The translations under genes were made by a program, and so were the position numbers. Below, piece after piece: positions 23,091 through 31,460 of a stretch of 32,534 bases of DNA (position 1 is its first letter; each line of letters opens with the position of its first letter). The notes under the pieces are model-generated. The model was not told the DNA's origin. It ran no database searches and saw only the letters and a program-made list of their open reading frames with translations. The stretch is from Myxococcales bacterium (lineage in GTDB: Bacteria > Myxococcota_A > Polyangia > Nannocystales > Nannocystaceae): positions 1 through 32,534 of the forward strand of contig JAAZXR010000048.1 in assembly GCA_014240065.1 (NCBI GenBank). The letters are read 5' to 3'.

Positions 23091-24689
23091 CTACAGGCTC
23101 CATTGGGCGCTGTCGCCCGTGTCACGGATCTTGACTTCGAGCGCGCTCAACTCCGCGCGCAGCTCGTCTGCGCGCGCGAAATCCTTGGCGACACGCGCGG
23201 CCACGCGCTGCGCCATGAGCTGTTCCACGCGGACCACGTCGAGCCCGACCCGCGCGGCTTTGAGATCCCGGCGCGCGAGCAACCACGCCTCGGGCTCATC
23301 GCCGAACATCCCCAGCATCGCGCTGACGTCGCCCATGGCGTCCACGAAGGCGTGAAGGGTCTTCCACCGCGCTGCCTTCGAGACCCCCTTGGCCGACGCG
23401 AGCAGCCGGTTGGCTGTGGCGAGCGGCTCGCTGATCTCGGCGAGCGCCGCGGCGCTGTTGAGGTCGTCGTGCATGGCCGCGCTCACCCGCGCCACCATGC
23501 CCGCCACCGCCGCGTCGACCTCCGAGTCGGGCGCCGATTCATGAGACTTGGCGCCCGCCAAGAACGCCCGGGCAGACAGCAGCGTCTCGTAGACGTAGGC
23601 GAGCCGTTCGTCGGCGTCTTCGAGCCCTGGGAACCGCACCTGCTGCCGCAGCTCCTCCGCCGTGGCCGTCGCTCCGCAGGCCTCGCATACGCCCCGCTCC
23701 TGGGCCGCCGTTGGCATGGAGGCGCGACACCCCGGGCACAGCACCTCCACGTCAAAGTTGATCGGGCTGCGATAGTGGACGCCGAGCAGGAAGCTGCGAA
23801 TCACCTCCGGCGCGTAGAGCCGCATCACGTCGCGAATCGTGAAGAAGTTGCCCAGGCTCTTGGACATCTTCTCTCCCTCGAAATTCACGAAGCCGTTGTG
23901 GGTCCAGTACCTCGCGAAGGATCCCTCACCGTGCACCCCTTGGGACTGGGCGATCTCGTTTTCGTGGTGCGGAAAGATGAGGTCGCGCCCCCCCGTGTGG
24001 ATGTCGAAGGTCTCGCCGAGGTGTTTGCACGACATGGCTGAGCACTCGATGTGCCACCCAGGCCGCCCGCGCCCCCAGGGGCTCTCCCACGACACCTCGC
24101 CCTCCTTCGCCGACTTCCACAGCGCGAAGTCCATGGGCGACTCCTTCCGCTCGTTGACCTCCACACGCGCCCCCGCCTTCATGTCCTCGAGACTTCGCTT
24201 GGAGAGCGCCCCGTACGGACCGAACCGCCCGACGCGATAGTACACGTCGCCATCGACCGCGTAGGCGTAGCCCGCAGACTCGAGGGCTACGACCATGTCA
24301 ACGATCTCCTGAATATGCTCGGTCACCTTGGGGGCCACGTCCGGCGCGACCACGTTCAAACGCGCCATGTCCTCGCAGTAGGCCTCCAAGTAGCGCTCCG
24401 AGATCTCGTCCGGCGACACCCCCTGTGCGCCAGCGCGGGCGATGATTTTGTCGTCGACGTCGGTGAAATTTTTAACGAAGCGAACCTCCACGCCCCGGTA
24501 CCGGAGGTAGCGAACGAGCAAGTCAGGCATCACCGCGGCGCGGGCGTGGCCGATGTGGCTCATGTCATACACCGTAGGCCCGCAGCAATACACACCCGCC
24601 CTCCCGGGCTCGAGCAGCTCGACCGGGCGCTTGGTCCCCGTCATCGTATCGTAGATGACGACCGGCGCTTGGGAGGTCTCCTTCACCAT
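23091..24689 (-). CDS. cysS: Cysteinyl-tRNA synthetase with a zinc-ribbon-like insertion
   Basis: This 532-residue class I synthetase charges tRNA-Cys. Signatures are YCCGPTVYDMSHIGHARA (first zinc Cys plus HIGH), GWHIECSAM (second zinc Cys), HTGGRDLIFPHHENEIAQ (His/Glu zinc ligands) and KMSKSLGNF (KMSKS). It is longer than the Escherichia coli enzyme (461 residues). Much of the excess is a block after HYRSPINFD with CPGC and CEAC spaced like a zinc ribbon (residues 318-338, DNA 23676-23738), placed between the catalytic domain and the helical bundle. A TAGCAC hexamer at 24700-24705, 10 bases before the ATG, may be a -10 giving a very short leader. No Shine-Dalgarno sequence is seen. Confidence 0.95.
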   Translation of the reverse strand: MVKETSQAPVVIYDTMTGTKRPVELLEPGRAGVYCCGPTVYDMSHIGHARAAVMPDLLVRYLRYRGVEVRFVKNFTDVDDKIIARAGAQGVSPDEISERYLEAYCEDMARLNVVAPDVAPKVTEHIQEIVDMVVALESAGYAYAVDGDVYYRVGRFGPYGALSKRSLEDMKAGARVEVNERKESPMDFALWKSAKEGEVSWESPWGRGRPGWHIECSAMSCKHLGETFDIHTGGRDLIFPHHENEIAQSQGVHGEGSFARYWTHNGFVNFEGEKMSKSLGNFFTIRDVMRLYAPEVIRSFLLGVHYRSPINFDVEVLCPGCRASMPTAAQERGVCEACGATATAEELRQQVRFPGLEDADERLAYVYETLLSARAFLAGAKSHESAPDSEVDAAVAGMVARVSAAMHDDLNSAAALAEISEPLATANRLLASAKGVSKAARWKTLHAFVDAMGDVSAMLGMFGDEPEAWLLARRDLKAARVGLDVVRVEQLMAQRVAARVAKDFARADELRAELSALEVKIRDTGDSAQWSL

Positions 24690-24763
24690 GGGAGGCAGTG
24701 TGCTACAGGTCGTCTGCGAACGCTACCAACTCTTTTTCGGCTTTTCGCGGATGTATTTTTTGT

Positions 24764-24769
24764 TACTCT
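24764..24769 (+). promoter_or_regulatory. -10 element, leaderless start of FNR-like gene
   Basis: GTTACTCT (TACTCT hexamer) lies 7 bases before the ATG at 24777 in a locally AT-rich stretch (24720-24770). No Shine-Dalgarno sequence is present. Confidence 0.55.
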
Positions 24770-24776
24770 GGCGCCG

Positions 24777-25709
24777 ATGGCTGGACCACTCGAATACAAC
24801 GCGACCTTGGAATCACGGGAAGACTTCTCGGATGTGCTCTCCACGTTCAGGGTCGTCCCCGACGAGCCTATCGCGCCAGATGAGGCCCGCGCCTTCGTCC
24901 CTGGCCAATACATGACGCTCGGGCTCAACAACGACGAGGCCCCTGACCTCGGGAGCGTGCGGCGGCCCATGTCCATCGCGTCCGCCCCCCACCAACGCGA
25001 GACCCTGGATTTTTATATCCGCTACGTCTCCAGCCCCGCCTCCAACAATCCGCTCACTCATCTCCTCTGGAAGCTCAAGTCCGGCGACCGCCTCTACATG
25101 AGAAACCGCCCCGCTGGGAAGTTCACCGTGGAAGACACCATCGGCACAAACGACGCGCGGACCTGGATCTACGTCGCCGCAGGCACGGGCCTCGCGCCAT
25201 TCACGAGCATCGTCTTCGACGACGCGCACACCAACCCCAGCGGCTCCCTGGCCCGACACGTCGTCATGCACGGATCGAGCTACGACCACGAGCTTGGGTA
25301 CCGAAAAGAGCTCGAGTCCCTCGCCCAAGAACGAGACCTGCGCTACCTCCCCTCCGTGAGTCGACCGCAGCATTGTCCCGACTGGTCCGGGGCCAGCGGC
25401 CGCGTCGAAGACTTCTTTAAGGCCGAGCGCCTCGCCGACACGGAGCAGCGCATGCAGATGGGCGAAGGCAGCCTGACCCCCGACAACACCGCCATCTTTA
25501 TCTGCGGACTCAACGGCACGATTCAGCAGACCATCGAGCGGCTCTTGCCACGCGGTTTCATCCCCGACAACCGACGCATCAAGCGCGCGCTCGGAGTGGA
25601 GGATCGGCCCTCGTCGATCTTCTTCGAGCAATACGACAACGAGCCGATCGTCGACATAAAAAATGAGGACGAGGTGGCGCGCCTCAAGGCGCTCCTCCCG
25701 TCCACTTAA
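24777..25709 (+). CDS. Ferredoxin-NADP(+) reductase-like flavoprotein
   Basis: This 310-residue flavoprotein moves electrons between NADP(H) and ferredoxin or flavodoxin. FAD binding is shown by RRPMSIAS (residues 62-69) after the GQYMTLGL strand. The NADP-binding half starts IYVAAGTGLAPFTS (about 131-144) and has FICGLNGTIQQTIE near the end. About 35 residues follow the usual terminus, including EDRPSSIFFEQYDNEPI. The open frame runs far upstream, antisense to cysS, but the real start is fixed at 24777 by the flavodomain beginning (PLEYNATLESREDFSD) and the -10 element 7 bases before it. Its redox partner is not encoded nearby. Confidence 0.9.
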   Translation: MAGPLEYNATLESREDFSDVLSTFRVVPDEPIAPDEARAFVPGQYMTLGLNNDEAPDLGSVRRPMSIASAPHQRETLDFYIRYVSSPASNNPLTHLLWKLKSGDRLYMRNRPAGKFTVEDTIGTNDARTWIYVAAGTGLAPFTSIVFDDAHTNPSGSLARHVVMHGSSYDHELGYRKELESLAQERDLRYLPSVSRPQHCPDWSGASGRVEDFFKAERLADTEQRMQMGEGSLTPDNTAIFICGLNGTIQQTIERLLPRGFIPDNRRIKRALGVEDRPSSIFFEQYDNEPIVDIKNEDEVARLKALLPST

Positions 25710-25734
25710 GCCATCGTGACTGTGGCGCTCGGCG

Positions 25735-25938
25735 CTACGACCGCGTCACGTTCAGGTGCGGGTGGCCATCGGCGTCTCGGCCGATGCTGATATCCCAGGC
25801 CCGGCAACACACCGCACAATCCTCCACGATCGTCCCACGACTCGTCGGGTCGATATACACCTCAACGCGTGTGAAACAATGCGGACATGTGACGTCAAAG
25901 ACGTCCTCGTACCCCTGCTCAACAACACTCTCTTCCAT
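25735..25938 (-). CDS. CPXCG-motif cysteine-rich small protein
   Basis: This 67-residue protein begins MEESVVEQGYEDVFDVTCPHCFTRVEVYIDP and has a second pair, CAVCC, near the end. The two CxxC knuckles form a likely zinc ribbon, as in the CPXCG-containing cysteine-rich family of small bacterial proteins of unknown role. The short start is certain: AGGAGGT at 25944-25950 lies 5 bases upstream of ATG 25938, the best Shine-Dalgarno sequence in the window. The longer open frame (to 26193) is not needed. It converges on the FNR-like gene with 25 bases between. Confidence 0.85.
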   Translation of the reverse strand: MEESVVEQGYEDVFDVTCPHCFTRVEVYIDPTSRGTIVEDCAVCCRAWDISIGRDADGHPHLNVTRS

Positions 25939-25943
25939 CGGTA

Positions 25944-25950
25944 ACCTCCT
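25944..25950 (-). promoter_or_regulatory. Strong Shine-Dalgarno sequence of the CPXCG gene
   Basis: AGGAGGT on the minus strand, 5 bases before the ATG, decides the start of the short protein. Upstream, TTGCGC and AACACT separated by 17 bases could be its promoter, though the -10 is poor. Confidence 0.7.
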
Positions 25951-26164
25951 ACCCACCAAGTGTTGCGCTGCGTCCAAAAAAGCGCAACTGGCCCCGCGCC
26001 GCGTCGCCGGCCGCCCTGAGGACTGGCGGCGAACCAATCGGAACCTGCGGTGAATTTTAGAAAAAACGACGGCGCCACCATCGCGAGCGCCGCTGGCACA
26101 GAAAATAATCGTCGCGTGGTCCGGGTTCCGGCCTCGCAGACTTACGTTTCGGGCGGCGATGACG

Positions 26165-26170
26165 TAGCGT
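26165..26170 (+). promoter_or_regulatory. -10 element deciding the protease start
   Basis: TAGCGT lies 5 bases before GTG 26176, with TTACGT (26142-26147) 17 bases upstream as a possible -35. This selects a start that places the signal peptide at the N-terminus. Confidence 0.5.
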
Positions 26171-26175
26171 GCGGC

Positions 26176-27624
26176 GTGCCCATCGCTCGCCATTGGATTC
26201 GAAGGACCCGCGACGCCTCCGCCCTCCGCCTGCGCGCATTCGCCACGCTCACCGGGTTCACCTTCGCGTCGATCCCCGCGCTCGCGGGGGCCTCCCCTGT
26301 CACGGTGGAATCACCGGCGGAGGTCGACGTGCCCGAGGTCTACAACGGTGTCCCCGTCGAAGAGTGCGCGTGGCCGACGGTGGTGGCCGTGACCGGCGGA
26401 GGCCTGTGTACCGGCACGCTCATCCACCCCGAGCTCGTCGTCTATGCGGCGCATTGCGGCGGCGGACAAAAGAGCCTCCGCTTCTCCACGACCTCCGGGG
26501 GCGACGGATTCTCTGTCCTCGGCACCTGCACCACCAACCCGGACTACGCCGGTGTCACCGACGTCGGACATGACTGGGCGTTTTGCCGGCTCAACCAAGC
26601 GGTGAATATCCCGATCACCCCGGCCATGCACGGCTGCGAGATGGACCTCCTCAAGCCCGGCGTCGAGATCGCCCTGGTCGGATTTGGCGGCTCGAATAAC
26701 GGAGGTGCCGGGACGAAGCGCTGGGCCCTGACCCCGCTGTCGGCGATCAGCATGGAGAATAACGCCTCGAGCGTAGGGGCCGGCGCTGGCGACGCCTCCA
26801 TCTGTCCGGGCGACTCCGGCGGACCCGCGATGTTGCAGTTCGAGGACGGGAGCTGGCACGCGTTCGGCATCGCCTCCACACTCAGCACGATCTGTGGCAG
26901 CAGGGGGGACCACAGCTTGATCGCCGGGGCCATCCCCTGGATCGAGGCGACCTCCGGCGTCGACGTGACCCCGTGTCACGACACAGAGGGGAACTGGGAT
27001 CCCGGGCCAGCCTGCGGCGATTTTCATATGGCGGGCGCCACCCCCTACGGCTCCTACAGCGACGGCTGCACCGGCGCCGCCCCGAGCTCCGGTGACTCAA
27101 GCAGCTGTGGCCCCACGCGCGGGAGCTCGGTCGAGACCGACCCGCCGACGGTGTCCATCGTCTCCCCCGAGTCTCCACTCGTCATCGACGCGGGCACCTT
27201 CGTCCCGTTCGAGTTGATCGCCGATGATGGCGACGGCTGGGGCGTCACCCGCGTGGCCCTCGAAATCGACGGCGAGGTGTTCGAGGAGTTTTGGGACACG
27301 GAGGCCCCTTGGAGCTTCGCCGGGGCGAAGTTCGCGGAAGGAGTCTACGAAATTCGAGGGGTCGCCGAGGACCCCTGGCAAAATCGAGGGTTCTCAGAGC
27401 CGGTGACGATCTACGCCGGGGTGACCCCGCCTGATGACGAGGGGGGCGACGACGGCACGGGGGGCGGTGACGGTGGAGGTGAAGCCGACGCCAACGACGG
27501 CGGGTGCGCGTGCGCTGCGGGCCGCCCCGCTGCGGACACCGCCGCCCCCTCGGCGCTGCTGCTCGCGTGTCTGCTCCCCGGAGTTTCGTGGCGGCGGCGG
27601 CGACGATTCCTTCACCGCGGTTGA
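26176..27624 (+). CDS. Secreted trypsin-like serine protease with MYXO-CTERM tail
   Basis: This protein has 482 residues if started at GTG 26176: MPIARHWIRRTRD, a hydrophobic core (LRAFATLTGFTFASI) and a likely cleavage after ALAGA. An ATG at 26050 would bury this signal behind 42 unlikely residues. The S1 catalytic triad is intact: His in YAAHCGGG, Asp in GHDWAFC and Ser in CPGDSGGPA. An Ig-like domain (about 330-430, PPTVSIVSPESP to EPVTIYAG) precedes an Asp/Gly linker and the tail GGCACAAGRPA, hydrophobic LLLACLLPG and RRRRR. This is the MYXO-CTERM sorting pattern of myxobacterial surface proteins. The protease probably acts outside the cell, attached to the surface until released. Confidence 0.9.
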   Translation: MPIARHWIRRTRDASALRLRAFATLTGFTFASIPALAGASPVTVESPAEVDVPEVYNGVPVEECAWPTVVAVTGGGLCTGTLIHPELVVYAAHCGGGQKSLRFSTTSGGDGFSVLGTCTTNPDYAGVTDVGHDWAFCRLNQAVNIPITPAMHGCEMDLLKPGVEIALVGFGGSNNGGAGTKRWALTPLSAISMENNASSVGAGAGDASICPGDSGGPAMLQFEDGSWHAFGIASTLSTICGSRGDHSLIAGAIPWIEATSGVDVTPCHDTEGNWDPGPACGDFHMAGATPYGSYSDGCTGAAPSSGDSSSCGPTRGSSVETDPPTVSIVSPESPLVIDAGTFVPFELIADDGDGWGVTRVALEIDGEVFEEFWDTEAPWSFAGAKFAEGVYEIRGVAEDPWQNRGFSEPVTIYAGVTPPDDEGGDDGTGGGDGGGEADANDGGCACAAGRPAADTAAPSALLLACLLPGVSWRRRRRFLHRG

Positions 27625-27633
27625 GCGGGCGCG

Positions 27634-29001
27634 TCATCGGGAGCTGACGCACACCGTCTTGTGATTCACGAATTCGAGAATCCCGGCCCGTCCAAGCTCT
27701 CGGCCGTACCCTGAGGCTTTGACGCCACCAAAGGGCAGCCGCGGATCCGAGCGCACGAAGTCGCCGACGAAGCACGCGCCCGCGTGGACGTGCTCCGCGA
27801 AATGCTGTCGCTCCTCTGCGCCGCCACCGAGCAGGCACGCCCCGAGCCCAAAGCTCGTCGCGTTGGCGAGCGTGAGGGCCTCCGCGTAGTTTGGGACGCT
27901 CGTGACGCTCACGACCGGGCCGAACACCTCCTCGTCAAACGCCGGCATCCCAGGCCTCACGTGGGTCAAGAGCGTCGGTGGATACCACGCGCCCGCTCGC
28001 TCCGGCACGCGACCTCCACGGACACACACCGCGCCTTGGGTGACCGAGGCCTCCACCTGTCGGGCCACTTCATCGCGCAGGTCGGTTCGAGCCATCGGCC
28101 CCATCGTGGATGCGCGGTCTTTGGGGTCTTGGGGCGTCCACGCCTCCATCTCAACCGCGAGCTTGTCCACCAAGTCGTCGTGCAGCGACGCCGCCGCGAG
28201 GACACGCTTGGCCGCGATGCATGACTGCCCCGCGTTCGCCAACCGACTCGCGACGATGGTCCGCGCCGCGTGCGACAAGTCCACGCCCGGCAGCACCACC
28301 GTCGGATCTGATCCCCCTAGCTCTAGCACGCACTTTTTCAGGTTGGCGCCGGCGGTGCCAGCCACCGCGCGACCCGCCCGGGTGCTCCCCGTCAAGGAGA
28401 CCGCGGCCACACGAGGATCTGCGATCAGCCCGTGAACCTTCGACACGGGGACGAAGAGGTTGGTGTACAGGCCGCGGGGCGCGCCCACCTCTTCGAACAA
28501 GGTCTCGATGGCGCGCGCGCACCCCGGCACGCCCGGCGCGTGCTTGACCATGACGACGTTCCCGGCCATCAGCGTCGGCGCCGCGAATCGAAACACCTGC
28601 CACAGCGGAAAATTCCAAGGCATCACCCCGAGCACGCAGCCGAGGGGATCGTAGCGGAGGCTCGCGCCGAACTCTGGGTGATCGAGCGCGGTCGGTTCGA
28701 GCATGGCGGCGCCCTCCTCGGCATAAAAGCGGCACACCCGGGCGCACTTGTCGACCTCGAGCGCGCCTTGGGCCACAGGTTTCCCCATCTCTCGCGCCAT
28801 GGTGTTCGCGAGCGCCTCGCGCCGCACCTCAAGCTCGGTGGCGATCCGCTCCAACAGGGCGCCCCTTGACGCCGGCGGCTCCATTCTCCACCGACCCCAC
28901 GCGCTGGTCGCCGCGGCGAGCCGCCGCTCGACCTCCGCGTCGTCGTGCGGCTGTTCTGGGGTGGTCGCGGCGCGCCCGGTGGATGGGTCGGTCCAGTCCA
29001 T
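27634..29001 (-). CDS. Succinate-semialdehyde dehydrogenase-type aldehyde dehydrogenase
   Basis: This 455-residue NAD(P)-dependent dehydrogenase oxidises a semialdehyde, probably succinate semialdehyde, to the acid. Length and motifs follow the Sad/YneI branch: MPWNFPLWQVFRFAAPTLMAGN, SLTGSTRAGRAV, the general base in VLELGGSDPTVVL, catalytic Cys261 in NAGQSCIAAKR and PFGGVKASGYGRELG at the C-terminus. ATG 29001 is used rather than 29076, because residues MDWTDPSTGRAATT align with a normal short N-terminus and a -10-like GATGCT lies 6 bases upstream. It is divergent from the hydrolase gene and converges with the protease, 9 bases apart. The pathway is not clear from the neighbours. Confidence 0.9.
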   Translation of the reverse strand: MDWTDPSTGRAATTPEQPHDDAEVERRLAAATSAWGRWRMEPPASRGALLERIATELEVRREALANTMAREMGKPVAQGALEVDKCARVCRFYAEEGAAMLEPTALDHPEFGASLRYDPLGCVLGVMPWNFPLWQVFRFAAPTLMAGNVVMVKHAPGVPGCARAIETLFEEVGAPRGLYTNLFVPVSKVHGLIADPRVAAVSLTGSTRAGRAVAGTAGANLKKCVLELGGSDPTVVLPGVDLSHAARTIVASRLANAGQSCIAAKRVLAAASLHDDLVDKLAVEMEAWTPQDPKDRASTMGPMARTDLRDEVARQVEASVTQGAVCVRGGRVPERAGAWYPPTLLTHVRPGMPAFDEEVFGPVVSVTSVPNYAEALTLANATSFGLGACLLGGGAEERQHFAEHVHAGACFVGDFVRSDPRLPFGGVKASGYGRELGRAGILEFVNHKTVCVSSR

Positions 29002-29007
29002 GACGGC

Positions 29008-29013
29008 AGCATC
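29008..29013 (-). promoter_or_regulatory. -10-like element, leaderless start of dehydrogenase
   Basis: GATGCT on the minus strand lies 6 bases before ATG 29001. It departs from TANNNT at the first base, so it is weaker than the others, but the spacing is the same. Confidence 0.3.
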
Positions 29014-29080
29014 GCACACGGGACGCGACTCCGGCGAGGTCCCGCCTCCCCGCGAACGCCCCGGGTCGGCGCGCACCTGC

Positions 29081-29086
29081 TATGCT
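29081..29086 (+). promoter_or_regulatory. Extended -10 element, leaderless start of hydrolase
   Basis: TGCTATGCT (TG-N-TATGCT) ends 6 bases before GTG 29093. No Shine-Dalgarno sequence is present. Confidence 0.55.
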
Positions 29087-29092
29087 CGGCCC

Positions 29093-29977
29093 GTGGACCA
29101 CCTGTCTCAGTTCCCCGCGGACACAGAGCGTCACGAGTCCTTCCTCCCGTCCGGGATCAAGCTGCGTTGGTACAGCCGCGGCGACGGCCCCACCGTCCTC
29201 TTCCTCCACGGATTCCCCGAGCTCGCGGTGAGTTGGAAGTTTCAATTCGAGGCGCTCTCCGACCGGTATCGAGTGATCGCGCCGGACCTCCGCGGCTACG
29301 GTGGCAGCGACCAGCCCACGAGCGTACGGGCGTACCGGCTGTCCACCCTCTGTGAGGACGTCACGCAGCTCATCACGGCGCTCGGAGACGGCCCTGTCCA
29401 CCTCGTGGGACATGACTGGGGAGGTGCGATCGCGTGGGAGGTCGCCGCCCGCTCCTCTCAAAAGCTGCGCAGCCTCGCCGTGTGCAACTGCCCCCCCATG
29501 CCGATCATGTTCCGGCAGATGACCTCGCTGCAGCAGCTGCGACGATCCTGGTACATGTTCTTGTTTCAGGTGCCGGCGCTCCCAGAGCGCCTCATGAGCC
29601 TCGACCCCCACGCGACGGCGGTGCGGTTGTTTCGTGACAGCGCGGTGCGTCCCGAGGTCTTCGACGACGAGCTCCTCGCACCGTATGTCGAACAGTTCGC
29701 GGCGGGGGGCCCCAGGGCGATCCGCGCCTATCGTGCGGCGCTGCGCTGGCCGACGCTCCGCCTCGCCCCCGTTCACGTCCCCACACGGTTGATCTGGGGC
29801 CTCGGCGACCCCATCCTCGGCCCTCACCTCGCCGACGCGCAGCTGTATCGTCCGTTCGTCCGGGACTTCGACGTGGTGCCGATCCCCGCCGACCAAGCTG
29901 GCCACTTCGTCCAACTCGAGGCCCCTGACGCCGTCAATCAAGCCCTCCGCACCCACTTTGAAGCCTCGGATCGCTGA
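29093..29977 (+). CDS. Alpha/beta hydrolase, epoxide-hydrolase-like
   Basis: This 294-residue cytoplasmic alpha/beta hydrolase carries the oxyanion motif [15 protein letters not shown], and the nucleophile Asp in VGHDWGG, rather than Ser or Cys. The Asp acid is in GLGDPILG and the His in AGHFVQLE. A nucleophilic Asp with HGxP and a cap domain (about residues 140-210, with Tyr residues in RSWYMF and LLAPYVEQF) points to epoxide hydrolase or haloalkane dehalogenase relatives. HDWGG plus HGFPE favours epoxide hydrolase. The true substrate is unknown. GTG 29093 is chosen from the -10 element 6 bases before it and the MDHLSQFP start. The open frame extends further upstream without supporting signals. 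Confidence 0.85.
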   Translation: MDHLSQFPADTERHESFLPSGIKLRWYSRGDGPTVLFLHGFPELAVSWKFQFEALSDRYRVIAPDLRGYGGSDQPTSVRAYRLSTLCEDVTQLITALGDGPVHLVGHDWGGAIAWEVAARSSQKLRSLAVCNCPPMPIMFRQMTSLQQLRRSWYMFLFQVPALPERLMSLDPHATAVRLFRDSAVRPEVFDDELLAPYVEQFAAGGPRAIRAYRAALRWPTLRLAPVHVPTRLIWGLGDPILGPHLADAQLYRPFVRDFDVVPIPADQAGHFVQLEAPDAVNQALRTHFEASDR

Positions 29978-30021
29978 GCCCGGCGACCCCCGTAGAAGGT
30001 GTGCTACCACCCACCGCAGCC

Positions 30022-30756
30022 ATGGATTCCGCTCGAATCGAACGCCTCCAAGAATCGCTGCGCGACGCGGCGCCGCTCACAGTCGTGAAGACCGCGCTGT
30101 CTACCTTCGGCCACGACGTCGCGATCAGCTTCAGCGGCGCCGAGGATGTCCTCTTGATCGAGTACGCCTCTCAAACCGGGCTGCCGTTCCGGGTGTTCAG
30201 CCTCGACACCGGCCGCCTCCACCCCGAGACGCTCGAGTATATGGCCGCGGTGGAGCGGCGCTACGATCTGCGCATCGAATATTGCCTCCCCGATCACCGC
30301 GAGCTCGAACCGTTCGTCCGCGCCAAGGGCCTGTTCTCATTTTACGAGGACGGCCACGCGGAGTGCTGCGGCGTCCGCAAGGTCGCCCCGCTGCGTCGGC
30401 AGCTCGGCACCCTGCGCGCGTGGCTCACCGGGGTCCGCCGCGATCAAAACGAGGGCACCCGCGGCGCGCTGCCCACGGTGCAGCCCGATCCAGAGTTCAT
30501 CGGCAGCGACGGAAAGCCACTGCTCAAGTTCAACCCCCTCGCGCACACCACCCGCGCGGAGGTTTGGGCGGCGATCACCGCGCTTGAGGTGCCGCACAAC
30601 CCCTTGCACGACCGCGGAATGCTCAGCATCGGCTGCGCGCCGTGCACTCGATCGATTCATCCCGGCATGCACGAGCGCGATGGCAGGTGGTGGTGGGAGT
30701 CGCCCGAGAAAAAAGAATGCGGCCTCCACCCGCCCACGAAGGACGGGGCTCCATGA
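30022..30756 (+). CDS. cysH: Adenylylsulfate (APS/PAPS) reductase
   Basis: This 244-residue enzyme reduces activated sulfate to sulfite for cysteine synthesis. Seen are the [10 protein letters not shown] phosphate loop, [11 protein letters not shown], and Cys115-Cys116 (ECCGVRK) with Cys205-x-x-Cys208 (GCAPCT). That paired CC/CxxC set binds a 4Fe-4S cluster in APS-using enzymes and is absent from plain PAPS reductases. The C-terminal ECGLH at 232-236 is the catalytic cysteine. The start is ATG 30022. A GTG at 30001 is in frame, but TGCTACCAC (30003-30010-type -10) sits between them. No cysDN or sulfite reductase is adjacent. ATGA couples it to the next gene. Confidence 0.93.
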   Translation: MDSARIERLQESLRDAAPLTVVKTALSTFGHDVAISFSGAEDVLLIEYASQTGLPFRVFSLDTGRLHPETLEYMAAVERRYDLRIEYCLPDHRELEPFVRAKGLFSFYEDGHAECCGVRKVAPLRRQLGTLRAWLTGVRRDQNEGTRGALPTVQPDPEFIGSDGKPLLKFNPLAHTTRAEVWAAITALEVPHNPLHDRGMLSIGCAPCTRSIHPGMHERDGRWWWESPEKKECGLHPPTKDGAP

Positions 30757-31388
30757 TCCCCCTGTCGTTCGGGATCATGCTGGCCGCGGTCGCCGCCCTC
30801 ATCGTGGCGGAGTTCAAAGGGCACGCCGGCGCGCGGGCGGTGTTCAAGCTCTCCGCGTCGTCAGTGTTCATGTGGGAAGGGGTCGAACGTGGGCTCCACA
30901 CCGCCGGAGATGGGGTGTGGATCTTCGCCGGGCTCGTCGGCTGCTTCGCGGGAGACGCCGCCCTCCTAGGTCGGGGACAGCGGGCCTTCCTCGCGGGGCT
31001 CGGGTCTTTTTTGTTGGGCCATCTTTTCTTCGCGGTGGGCTTCGCGGCACGCGAGCCCTCGTGGACCGCCTCGGCGGGATCCCTCGCGCTGCTCATCGCC
31101 CCGGCCATCATCGTCCACCGGTGGCTCATGCCCCACGTAGAGGCGGCGATGCGCGCGCCGGTGTTGGCCTACATGACCGTCATCACCGTCATGCTCGCCC
31201 TCGCCGTTGGACTCGCGACGGCGACCGGGGCCTGGATGTTGTTGGCGGGTGCCGCCTTATTTTATCTCAGTGACCTGGCGGTCGCGCGCGACCGCTTTAT
31301 CAAGGAGAGCCAGTTCAATCATCTCTGGGGAGCGCCGGCATATTTTGTCGGCGTCTGGCTCATGGCACACGCCTTTCCGCTCGCATAA
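30753..31388 (+). CDS. YhhN-family membrane protein, putative lysoplasmalogenase
   Basis: This 211-residue protein has seven to eight membrane helices. It shows the YhhN/TMEM86 pattern: a second-helix [31 protein letters not shown] (conserved Gly-Asp in a helix), [26 protein letters not shown] and a C-terminal [14 protein letters not shown]. Characterised relatives cleave the vinyl-ether bond of lysoplasmalogens. Myxobacteria are known to make ether lipids, so the substrate would be available. The ATG overlaps the cysH TGA (ATGA). The stop TAA lies at the A-run of the minus-strand terminator. The functional link with cysH is unknown. Confidence 0.85.
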   Translation: MIPLSFGIMLAAVAALIVAEFKGHAGARAVFKLSASSVFMWEGVERGLHTAGDGVWIFAGLVGCFAGDAALLGRGQRAFLAGLGSFLLGHLFFAVGFAAREPSWTASAGSLALLIAPAIIVHRWLMPHVEAAMRAPVLAYMTVITVMLALAVGLATATGAWMLLAGAALFYLSDLAVARDRFIKESQFNHLWGAPAYFVGVWLMAHAFPLA

Positions 31389-31420
31389 AAAAAACCCCGA
31401 CACTAACAAAGTGCCGGGGT
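31386..31420 (-). terminator. Intrinsic terminator for the 31461-31910 gene
   Basis: An inverted repeat, ACCCCGACACT (31394-31404) with AGTGCCGGGGT (31410-31420), has one mismatch and a 5-base loop. Eight A residues at 31386-31393 read as a U-tract after the hairpin on the minus strand. The plus strand has no U-run after it, so it should act mainly leftward. It is the only clear intrinsic terminator in the window. Confidence 0.85.
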
Positions 31421-31460
31421 CGCGGGGGCAGCCACCACGCTACCCACCGCAAGGGAATTC

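Noticed and set aside
24051-24776. Upstream extension of the FNR-like frame
   Set aside because: It is antisense to cysS and Arg/His-rich. The flavoprotein begins naturally at 24777, just after a -10 element.
25939-26193. N-terminal extension of the CPXCG protein
   Set aside because: A perfect Shine-Dalgarno sequence and family length fix the start at 25938.
31394-31420. Bidirectional terminator for the lysoplasmalogenase gene
   Set aside because: The hairpin has a U-tract only when read on the minus strand. The plus strand continues with a G/C run.
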